Origin: an uncultured Lachnospiraceae bacterium
GTDB taxonomy: Bacteria; Bacillota; Clostridia; Lachnospirales; Lachnospiraceae
Assembly (NCBI GenBank): GCA_902783445.1
Contig: CACZQX010000273.1
Coordinates: 1-16,521, forward strand
Direction of reading: 5' to 3'
DNA length: 16,521 bases
Part shown: in pieces, positions 7,453 to 14,016 of the stretch
How the letters are laid out: each line of letters opens with the position of its first letter
Position numbering within the stretch: position 1 is the stretch's first letter
Notes under the pieces: model-generated
What the model saw: only the letters and a program-made list of their open reading frames with translations
Databases searched by the model: none
What the model was told of the DNA's origin: nothing
Program-made: the position numbers and the translations under genes

Positions 7453-7555
7453 GCGTTAAAAGCTAAAGAAATTCGCGTATTCTGCCGATATTAGTAATTG
7501 AAAAACTCGACAATCGATTTTTTTAGAAAAAAAGCTGACAAAAGCGCCTAATTTC

Positions 7556-7584
7556 TTGAAAAAAAGGCGAAAAAACGGTATAAT
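7556..7584 (+). promoter_or_regulatory. Strong sigma-A promoter of the glycan operon
   Basis: TTGAAA (7556-7561) and a perfect TATAAT (7579-7584) are 17 bases apart. Upstream lie T7 (7518-7524) and A7 (7527-7533) tracts that could act as an UP element or bend the DNA. A 5-bp inverted repeat, CGCCT (7545-7549) and AGGCG (7565-7569), brackets the -35 box and could be an operator. Transcription should begin near 7591. Confidence 0.85.
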
Positions 7585-7598
7585 CTAAATGGTGTTTC

Positions 7599-7636
7599 AA
7601 ATGAGATTTTGTAAATATAATTTACGAAAGTCATTT
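7599..7636 (+). promoter_or_regulatory. Leader hairpin in the 5' UTR of the glycan operon
   Basis: AAATGA pairs with TCATTT and, inside it, TTTTGTAAAT pairs with ATTTACGAAA (one G-T pair). The stem has about 16 base pairs, a small 2x1 internal loop and a 3-nt ATA loop. It begins about eight bases after the expected transcript start. No T-run follows, so it is not a terminator. It may stabilise the long mRNA or be a protein target. It matches no riboswitch I recognise. Confidence 0.55.
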
Positions 7637-7660
7637 AGGTTTGATTAATGGGGGATTAAC

Positions 7661-8290
7661 ATGGATGTTAAAGCAATTCTGTTTGATATGGATGGAGTCT
7701 TGATAGATGCTAAAGAGTGGCACTACGAGGCTCTTAATCGTGCGTTAAAGCTGTTCGGCTTTGAAATTTCCAGATTTGAACATATTCATACATTTGACGG
7801 GCTTCCGACTAAGGATAAACTAAAACTTCTTAGTGAGGGATCTAATTTGCCTGTTGAACTTCATGATTTTATTAATGCAGTAAAGCAAAAGTATACCATG
7901 GAGCTTATTAACGAGCGTTGTAAGCCGAGATTCCAGCACGAATATGCGCTTTCAAGGCTTAAGGAAGACGGATATAAAATAGCGGTATGTTCTAATTCTA
8001 TCAGAAAAACCATCGAAGAAATGATGGAAAAATCAGAGCTTATGCCTTATGTAGATTTGATTATGTCAAATCAGGATGTAACAAAGGCAAAGCCCGATCC
8101 TGAAATATATGTAAAGTCAATGAAAAAATTCAAACTAAAACCGGAAGAATGCCTTATTTTGGAAGATAATAAAAATGGCATAAAAGCAGCCCTTGCCAGC
8201 GGCGGGCATCTCTTAAAAGTAGATTCGGTTTATGATGTAAACTACGAAAACATTACAAATAAGCTTAAAGAAATAAAGAAAATGAAATAG
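7661..8290 (+). CDS. HAD-superfamily phosphatase, beta-phosphoglucomutase-like
   Basis: 209 residues; first gene of the glycan operon. Motif I is FDMDGVLID with nucleophile D9 and acid D11. A helical cap follows (about 15-85). Motif II is the Ser in VCSNS, motif III is the Lys in the KAKPDPEIY stretch, and motif IV is ILEDNKNGIKAA. All four catalytic motifs of subfamily IA are intact. The length and GLPT cap segment fit the beta-phosphoglucomutase/GPH-like group, which act on small phosphorylated sugars or polyols. A GGGGG ribosome site six bases before ATG 7661 supports the start. Together with the nucleotidyltransferases and the GDPD-like protein downstream, it may dephosphorylate or mutate the phosphate of an intermediate to be nucleotide-activated. 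The substrate is not predictable from sequence. Confidence 0.8.
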   Translation: MDVKAILFDMDGVLIDAKEWHYEALNRALKLFGFEISRFEHIHTFDGLPTKDKLKLLSEGSNLPVELHDFINAVKQKYTMELINERCKPRFQHEYALSRLKEDGYKIAVCSNSIRKTIEEMMEKSELMPYVDLIMSNQDVTKAKPDPEIYVKSMKKFKLKPEECLILEDNKNGIKAALASGGHLLKVDSVYDVNYENITNKLKEIKKMK

Positions 8291-8303
8291 GGGGGTGAAG
8301 AGT

Positions 8304-9029
8304 ATGATAAATATAATGATTCCGGCAAGCGGTTCTTCGGTACAGTTTGCTTCAGAATATTGGCCGAAAAATTGTGTGGAAATATGCGAGAAACCAATGA
8401 TTCAGTATGTGATAGAAAATTTTGAAAGCGTAAAAAACAAGAAGTTTATTGCAATACTCAGCGAAGAAGAATGTACTAAATTTCACACTGACAATATGGT
8501 TAAACTCTTCACTGATGACAATGCCGAAATAATCAGACTTACCGGTTCGACAGGCGGAGCGCTTTGTACAGGCCTTATGGCGGTTGAATACATAGACAAT
8601 GATGATGAACTATTGATTTCGAATAATGATCAAAAGTTTGATTGCGATATAGAAGAAGTTTTAAAGAAGTTCAGAAAAGACAAGGTCGATTGCGGCGTTG
8701 TCACGTTTGAGTGTGTACATCCGAGATGGTCATATATAAGGCTGGAAGGAAAAAATGTAGTTGAAGCTGCAGAAAAACGCCCTATCTCAAAACATGCAAT
8801 TGCAGGTTTATACTACTTCAAACATGGCAAAGACTTTGTTGAAGCTGCAAAAAACACCATTCTTAAGGGAAAGGACCATGAGGGAGTTTTTTATATTTCA
8901 GCTTCAATAAATGAAATGATTTTGAAGAATAAAAAAGTCGGACATGTGGAAATCAGCCCGAAATTATATCATACATTCTATGAACCTAAACAGATTGAAA
9001 AATATGAGTTGGAGATGAGAAACGCTTGA
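8304..9029 (+). CDS. Nucleotidyltransferase-like protein with altered active-site motif
   Basis: 241 residues from ATG 8304; a GTG at 8295 is in frame but lies inside the ribosome site GGGGGGTGA, so it is unlikely to be the start. The fold is that of sugar-nucleotide pyrophosphorylases (GT-A-like, cytoplasmic). It is a diverged paralogue of the protein at 10086: both share the YIDNDD segment followed by N-x-DQ, a WSYI segment and the same order of blocks to the end. Where the canonical copy has AGRGSRF and PKPL, this one has ASGSSVQF and PKNC. The signature Arg is therefore replaced (Gln at that place) and the second Pro is lost, while the Lys is kept. It may use a different phosphoryl substrate, or act as a partner subunit instead of a full enzyme. 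It starts 13 bases after the HAD gene stop, and its own stop overlaps the next start. Confidence 0.65.
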   Translation: MINIMIPASGSSVQFASEYWPKNCVEICEKPMIQYVIENFESVKNKKFIAILSEEECTKFHTDNMVKLFTDDNAEIIRLTGSTGGALCTGLMAVEYIDNDDELLISNNDQKFDCDIEEVLKKFRKDKVDCGVVTFECVHPRWSYIRLEGKNVVEAAEKRPISKHAIAGLYYFKHGKDFVEAAKNTILKGKDHEGVFYISASINEMILKNKKVGHVEISPKLYHTFYEPKQIEKYELEMRNA

Positions 9030-9652
9030 ATATAATCGCACACAGAGGATACTGGCTGGAAGAAAGCGAAAAAAACAGTTTAAAAGCTATAGAAAAAGCA
9101 TTTAAAAACGGATATGGCATAGAAACCGACATAAGAGATTATAAAGGGGAACTTGTCATATCTCATAATATTGCGGATGATAGTTGCCTAAAGCTTAAAG
9201 AAGTTTTTGATATTTACAAAAGCTTTGATTCTAATACGCCGCTTGCTTTGAATGTAAAAGCGGACGGAATACAAGACTTGTTGGAAAAACAGCTGAAAGA
9301 ATACGAGATAAAAAACTATTTTATGTTTGATATGTCGATACCGGAAATGGTGGTATATAACGACAGAAATTTTAAATTCTTCACCAGAAACAGCGATATT
9401 GAAAAAGAATGCGTGCTATATGAAAAAGCCTGCGGTGTCTGGGTTGATGCTTTTTATAATGACTGGGATATAGAAACATCGATAAAAACGCATCTTAAAA
9501 ATAGCAAAAAAGTTTCGCTTATATCTCCTGAAATTCATAAAAAAGAAAAAGATGAAGTATGGAAAATGTTGAAAAAAACAGGTATTTCAAATGAAGAGAG
9601 ATTTTATCTATGCACGGATTTTCCTAAGGAAGCGGAAGACTTTTTAAATTAA
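9026..9652 (+). CDS. Glycerophosphodiester phosphodiesterase-like protein (short variant)
   Basis: 208 residues. The N-terminus has the GDPD signature: AHRGYW with H6 and R7, the metal pair E33 and D35 in GIETDIRD, and the second catalytic His H47 in VISHN. Departures from the canonical enzyme are K16-N17 where Glu-Asn is usual, and LALNVKAD where canonical enzymes have NIEIK, so one expected metal-ligand Glu is not seen. No signal peptide is visible, so it acts in the cytoplasm. The start is TTG 9026, sharing TTGA with the stop of the preceding gene, a typical coupled arrangement. Canonical members hydrolyse glycerophosphodiesters to glycerol-3-phosphate and an alcohol. In this operon it could supply or process a glycerol-phosphate-like unit for the surface glycan, but the altered ligands leave the reaction open. 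Confidence 0.7.
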   Translation: MNIIAHRGYWLEESEKNSLKAIEKAFKNGYGIETDIRDYKGELVISHNIADDSCLKLKEVFDIYKSFDSNTPLALNVKADGIQDLLEKQLKEYEIKNYFMFDMSIPEMVVYNDRNFKFFTRNSDIEKECVLYEKACGVWVDAFYNDWDIETSIKTHLKNSKKVSLISPEIHKKEKDEVWKMLKKTGISNEERFYLCTDFPKEAEDFLN

Positions 9653-9695
9653 TATCATAAAGAAAACTATTAGCGCAGAAAATGAGGACTAGAAC

Positions 9696-10016
9696 ATGAA
9701 AGTATCCAAATTAGACGATATGACAAAAGGTTGGTTTGTTGGAAACTTTGAGCCGACTCTTTATAAGACAAATGATGTAGAAGTGGCTGTAAAACGCTAC
9801 AAAAAAGGCGATACGGAAGAAAAACATTATCACAAGATTGCTACGGAAATAACAGCTGTTGTGGAAGGAAAAGTGAAAATGTTTGACCAAGTTTTTGAAG
9901 CCGGAACAGTTATAGTTGTTGAGCCCGGAGAAGAGACTGCATTTGAAGCATTGGAAGATACGATAAATGCTGTGGTTAAGATTCCGGGAGCAAATAATGA
10001 CAAGTATATTAGCTAA
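9696..10016 (+). CDS. Small cupin-domain protein
   Basis: 106 residues, a single conserved beta-barrel cupin. Cupin motif 1 is seen as KHYHKIATEIT with metal-ligand candidates H44, H46 and E51, followed by a conserved Gly. Motif 2 (VEPGEETAFEA) lacks the usual fourth His; Thr81 is in its place, so any metal site is incomplete. Family members in sugar clusters act as isomerases, epimerases or binding proteins for small carbohydrates. GAGGA at 9684-9688 supports ATG 9696. It lies between the GDPD-like protein and the second nucleotidyltransferase, and probably works on the same small molecule. No specific reaction can be given. Confidence 0.7.
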   Translation: MKVSKLDDMTKGWFVGNFEPTLYKTNDVEVAVKRYKKGDTEEKHYHKIATEITAVVEGKVKMFDQVFEAGTVIVVEPGEETAFEALEDTINAVVKIPGANNDKYIS

Positions 10017-10085
10017 AAGTAGCAACTAATAAGGTTAACATAACACAGCAAACAAAGCAGAATAAGAAAACAGGAGAAGGACATT

Positions 10086-10826
10086 ATGCTGAATATAGTA
10101 ATACCTATGGCGGGACGTGGTTCAAGATTTGCGAATGCCGGATATAAAATGCCAAAACCACTTATAGACGTTCATGGGAAATACATGATTGAGGTGGTAA
10201 CAAATAATATCAGACCAAATTGCGAGCATAGGTTTATTTATCTTTGCTTGCAAGAACACCTGGATAAGTATGATTTGGAAAAATCTTTGAAAAATATTGC
10301 ACCGGGCTGTGTGGTTGTACCCGTTAATCAAGTAACTGAAGGGGCAGCATGCACGGTTTTACTTGCGGAAAAGTATATTGATAACGATGACGCAATGATG
10401 ATTGCCAATTCAGACCAGTATGTAGATATAGATATAAATGATTATCTTAAAAAAGGTGAGGGCGCAGACGGTCTGATTATGACAATGACAGCGGACGACC
10501 CTAAATGGTCATATATCAACTACGATAAAGACGGATTTGTAACTGATGTTAAGGAGAAAATAGTAATATCGGATGAGGCAACTGTCGGCATATACAATTA
10601 CGCAAAGGGAAGCGACTTTGTAAAATATGCAAAAGAAATGATTGCCGCAGATGAGAGAGTAAACGGAGAGTTTTATGTAGCACCTGTTTACAACAGAATG
10701 ATTGCGGCAGGAAAGAAATTTGTTTACTACAATGTTGGAAGCGAAGCGAATGGTATGTACGGACTTGGAATACCGGAGGATTTGGATTTGTTCTTAAAAC
10801 ATCCTGTATCCGAAAAGGTAAAATAA
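10086..10826 (+). CDS. Sugar/polyol-phosphate nucleotidyltransferase, BcbE-like
   Basis: 246 residues. The N-terminal signature AGRGSRF followed by MPKPLIDV is the nucleotide-binding loop of the NTP-transferase family, and NSDQ near residue 103 sits where the metal-binding Asp is expected. It matches the GT2/NTP-transferase group common in capsule loci, which make NDP-activated sugars or small phosphate compounds from an NTP. It is a paralogue of the altered protein at 8304 and is the likely active partner. The ribosome site GGAGAAGG precedes ATG 10086. Nucleotide preference (CTP or other) and substrate cannot be read from the sequence. It sits in an operon with HAD, GDPD-like and cupin genes, which supports a shared pathway. 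Confidence 0.78.
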   Translation: MLNIVIPMAGRGSRFANAGYKMPKPLIDVHGKYMIEVVTNNIRPNCEHRFIYLCLQEHLDKYDLEKSLKNIAPGCVVVPVNQVTEGAACTVLLAEKYIDNDDAMMIANSDQYVDIDINDYLKKGEGADGLIMTMTADDPKWSYINYDKDGFVTDVKEKIVISDEATVGIYNYAKGSDFVKYAKEMIAADERVNGEFYVAPVYNRMIAAGKKFVYYNVGSEANGMYGLGIPEDLDLFLKHPVSEKVK

Positions 10827-10907
10827 CGATAATTACAATATATAATACGGGCAATAAAGATAAAATCAGTAAAAGAAAGGAAAATAATTCGCCGAAAAAG
10901 GCGTTTT

Positions 10908-12713
10908 ATGATGGGAAAACATATGAAATCACCACAGGACATGAGAATAATCCAGATAGATATAACAAATGCGTGTATACATCAGTGCTCTAACTGTACA
11001 CGTTTTTGCGGACATCATAAAAAGCCGTTTTTTATGGATTTTGAAACATTTAAAAAGGCGGTTGATTCCTTTGAAGGATTTCAAGGAACCGTGGGAATAA
11101 TGGGTGGAGAACCTACTTTGCATCCTCAGTTTAAGAGATTCTTGGAATACTTAAATGAACATAAATACTTTAAAAAGACAGAAAATCTGCTTACAAAACC
11201 GACTAAAAATTTCATGAATGTAATTGCTCAAATGGAGCAACGAGATACTTATATGAAAAAATTTGATGGTGGGCAGCAGCGTTGTGTAGATGGCTATGGT
11301 CTTTGGTCGGCATTAAGTAATAACTATAGAGCCTATTATGAGTTGATTCAGGATACTTTTAACTTCCAGGCGCTTAATGATCATACAAATATTATGTACC
11401 ATTCTCCGATAATGGTCAGAAGAAAGGATTTAAACATTCCGGATGATGAATGGATAAAGACAAGAGATAATTGTTGGGCACAAGGCGAATGGTCTGCAAC
11501 GATTACTCCTAAAGGAGCATTCTTCTGTGAAATAGCCGGAGCTCTTGACATGCTTTTTGATGGACCGGGTGGATGGCCGATTGAGCCGGGCTGGTGGAAA
11601 AGAAAACCTGAAGACTTCGGTTACCAGCTTCAATGGTGTGAACTGTGCGGCATAACTATGAGCACATTTACAAGAGATGCCAATGATGAAATCGATGATA
11701 TGTCGCAATGGTATTATGATGAACTTAAGAAAATGGGCAGCCCAAAACTGGAAAGAAAAGGAGCTAATGTCCTTAAGATAAACGAATGCGGAGAAATTGC
11801 CGAGGAAAGCAAAGCAGATGTAAAAGAAGTAAGAGAATTTAGATACTCAGAAAGCTATTTCTCGCGATTTAACGAAAAGAACGACTGGTTAAATCCAAAA
11901 GGTTTGGTTGGAGCACTTTTTGGAGATGACATGGGAGAGGTTGAGTCGTATAAGAAAACAATTGCAAATACCGCAAAGGCATTGACCAAAATTGTGTTTG
12001 TTACAAGCAACGAGAGTATCAAAGAAGAATTATCGAAAAATGTTTTTGCGGATAATGTAATAATAGATTTTTCGCAGATGAGCGAATTTGGTGCAAAACT
12101 AAATCGTGTTCTTTCGAAAGCAGAAAGAGGGGAATATGTTGCGCTTCTTGGCGAAAACATTGAAGTACAGGACAGAGCTGCGGAATTTTTCAAATCCTAT
12201 GTATGCAATCCGGGAAGTATACTCGTAGCAGAATCCGATTATGATATGGAATGTGAACTTGGAAAAGGAATTGAATTGATAATATCTCCGGAAGCATTTG
12301 CTCTTGAAAAAGCATCCTTTCCTGTTGTGAATAAGTTGAAAAACAAAGAAGAACTTATAGCATTGTATGATGAAAACAAGGTAATAAACTTAAAGAAAGA
12401 TTCATTTGAAGACCATGCGTACAAAGTAGAAAAAGATGTGAAATATGCGGTTTATGGGGCAGGTCCTACAGGACAAGAGTTCTTGAAATTGTTTGACAAA
12501 GACCAAATAGCCTTTTTCTCGGATTCCGATTGCAACAAATGGGGCTGCGATTTTAACGGATATGAGGTAATAAGCCCTGAAGACCTTGTAAAAAGAAAAG
12601 ACGAATTCCATAAAATATTTGTTGCCAGTACTTGGTATTTTGAAATTAAAACAACATTAATGGAACTTGGATTTTCAAATGACATTATCGTAACAACACT
12701 AATGACAATGTAA
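10908..12713 (+). CDS. Radical SAM protein with SPASM-like cysteines, GT-like middle part and C-terminal Rossmann-like module
   Basis: 601 residues, soluble. The radical SAM cluster is C23-x3-C27-x2-C30 in TNACIHQCSNCTRFCGHH, followed by GIMGGEPTLHP, the SAM-binding GGE motif, near residue 64. Further cysteines at NCWAQ, FFCEIAG and QWCELCG (about 190-250) could hold an auxiliary cluster of SPASM type. Residues of about 335-500 resemble a worn GT-A glycosyltransferase fold (KLNRVLSKAERGEYVALLGE recalls the N-x-G...A-x-GEYIAFLD pattern) without a clear DXD. From residue 512 comes KYAVYGAGPTGQEF and a complete Rossmann-like module of about 90 residues. ATG 10908 has AAGG six bases upstream; ATG 10923 with GGGA before it is an equally good start and removes five residues. 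It lies between a nucleotidyltransferase and a glycosyltransferase, and may carry out radical chemistry on a sugar or on a protein/lipid carrier. The substrate is unknown. Confidence 0.75.
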   Translation: MMGKHMKSPQDMRIIQIDITNACIHQCSNCTRFCGHHKKPFFMDFETFKKAVDSFEGFQGTVGIMGGEPTLHPQFKRFLEYLNEHKYFKKTENLLTKPTKNFMNVIAQMEQRDTYMKKFDGGQQRCVDGYGLWSALSNNYRAYYELIQDTFNFQALNDHTNIMYHSPIMVRRKDLNIPDDEWIKTRDNCWAQGEWSATITPKGAFFCEIAGALDMLFDGPGGWPIEPGWWKRKPEDFGYQLQWCELCGITMSTFTRDANDEIDDMSQWYYDELKKMGSPKLERKGANVLKINECGEIAEESKADVKEVREFRYSESYFSRFNEKNDWLNPKGLVGALFGDDMGEVESYKKTIANTAKALTKIVFVTSNESIKEELSKNVFADNVIIDFSQMSEFGAKLNRVLSKAERGEYVALLGENIEVQDRAAEFFKSYVCNPGSILVAESDYDMECELGKGIELIISPEAFALEKASFPVVNKLKNKEELIALYDENKVINLKKDSFEDHAYKVEKDVKYAVYGAGPTGQEFLKLFDKDQIAFFSDSDCNKWGCDFNGYEVISPEDLVKRKDEFHKIFVASTWYFEIKTTLMELGFSNDIIVTTLMTM

Positions 12714-12729
12714 AGGTTAGGAGACAGCT

Positions 12730-14013
12730 ATGAATTATGCACCTGTGGTGGTGTTTGCCTATAACAGAAAAAATGAGATAGTTAGAATAATGGATGCTCT
12801 TAAAAACAATACGGGTGCGAAAGAGACAGAAGTCTATGTGTTTTCGAATGCCCCTGTAGAAGGGAAAGAAGGCGATAAAGAAATCGTTGAAGAAATAAGA
12901 GCGGAACTTGAAAAATACAAGGATAGCTTCAAAGACTATCATCTCGTAAAACGTGAAATAAATGAGGGACCAAACGGGAATATGGTTCCCGGTATTGACG
13001 AAGTTATAAGAAAACACGGAAGAGTAATTGCTTTAGAAGATGATATACTTACAGCAAAAGGATTCTTAACCTTTATGAATCAAGCGCTGGATGAGTATGA
13101 AGACGATAAGGAAGTGTTTAGTATCTGCGGCTATAACCCGGTTAAAGATGACCCGAAAGTCGGAAAAGACTCTTTTTCTTATGATGCTTTCAGAAGCTGG
13201 GGATACGGACTTTGGTTGGACAGATGGGAAAGCTTTTCAATGGATGAAAAAACGGTAGATAAGATTGATCTAAAAAAAGTTCATGTAGAAGGTCTTATGT
13301 ACGCCAGTACCATTCAATACGATATCTTACTCCCGGAGAATCCGGGGGTAAGATATATCGACTATCGCCTTGCATGCAAGGAAATGGCCCTTAAGAAAAC
13401 GACTATTTATTCCGTGAAGTCTTTATGTGACAACATCGGAATGGAAGGAACGGGAGTAACTACCCAGGCAGACACAGGCTATCTGAATCATAATTTTGAT
13501 ATCAACTATGAAAAAGAAAGTTATGATTTGTCAAAAGAAAAGCTAACCCAGGAAAGCGGTGCGGATTATTTCTACAAATTCAGAGAAGATGAATTTTGCA
13601 TGTCTACCTATCGCCCTGTGCAATATGCAAGAGACCCTCTTTATTACCACATGTTTTACGGGATAACAAAACTTGCAATGGAAGGTAAAAATATAGCGTC
13701 TTTTGTAAGAAAGCATAATTTGAAGAAAGCAGCAATCTATGGTTGGGGAATAGCGGGCAAAATGTTATATAGGTTGCTTAAAAAAGAAGACGTTGAAATA
13801 TCCTTTATTGTCGATAGGAATAATGCGTCAAACGAGTACAATGTGCCTGCATTTAATGGTGTTACGAATCTTCCTGAAACAGAAATGATAATAGTATCTG
13901 CGATAGCGGATTTCCACAACATAGAAAAGAGTTTGTATCCGCATGTTGATTATCCAATATATTGTATGGATGATGTGGTGTGTGAAAGCTTGGTAAATGA
14001 GGGAATGGTGTAG
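12730..14013 (+). CDS. GT-A fold glycosyltransferase with C-terminal Rossmann-like module
   Basis: 427 residues, no signal or membrane segments, so probably cytoplasmic. The start APVVVFAYNRKNEIVRIMDAL is the entry strand of a GT-A fold, and VIALEDDILTAKGFLTF (about 99-115) supplies the acidic metal motif EDD. The layout resembles GNT-I-like (GT13-related) and GT2 transferases, with a long acceptor part to about residue 300. From residue 332 (KAAIYGWGIAGKMLY) a Rossmann-like module follows, with a GxGxxG-like loop and a strand ending IVSA, as in the radical SAM and acyltransferase proteins. AGGAG precedes ATG 12730. The next gene begins three bases after its stop. It probably adds one sugar to the repeat unit or primer of the surface glycan; donor and linkage are unknown. 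Confidence 0.75.
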   Translation: MNYAPVVVFAYNRKNEIVRIMDALKNNTGAKETEVYVFSNAPVEGKEGDKEIVEEIRAELEKYKDSFKDYHLVKREINEGPNGNMVPGIDEVIRKHGRVIALEDDILTAKGFLTFMNQALDEYEDDKEVFSICGYNPVKDDPKVGKDSFSYDAFRSWGYGLWLDRWESFSMDEKTVDKIDLKKVHVEGLMYASTIQYDILLPENPGVRYIDYRLACKEMALKKTTIYSVKSLCDNIGMEGTGVTTQADTGYLNHNFDINYEKESYDLSKEKLTQESGADYFYKFREDEFCMSTYRPVQYARDPLYYHMFYGITKLAMEGKNIASFVRKHNLKKAAIYGWGIAGKMLYRLLKKEDVEISFIVDRNNASNEYNVPAFNGVTNLPETEMIIVSAIADFHNIEKSLYPHVDYPIYCMDDVVCESLVNEGMV

Positions 14014-14016
14014 TTT

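Noticed and set aside
7414..7519. Repeat of CAATCGATT at 7414 and 7511
   Set aside because: Nine bases only, in AT-rich intergenic DNA and without flanking similarity beyond a loose AAAAGCTG; chance is a sufficient explanation.
8295..8303. GTG start for the nucleotidyltransferase-like gene
   Set aside because: This GTG is part of the ribosome site GGGGGGTGA; ATG 8304 has correct spacing and matches the start of the paralogue at 10086.
10841..10846. Internal promoter before the radical SAM gene (TATAAT)
   Set aside because: There is no acceptable -35 box 16-18 bases upstream and no TGn extension; in AT-rich DNA this box is expected by chance.
10890..10907. Terminator CGCC-GAAAAA-GGCG-TTTT before the radical SAM gene
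   Set aside because: The stem is only four base pairs with four T's, and it would overlap the likely ribosome site; too weak.
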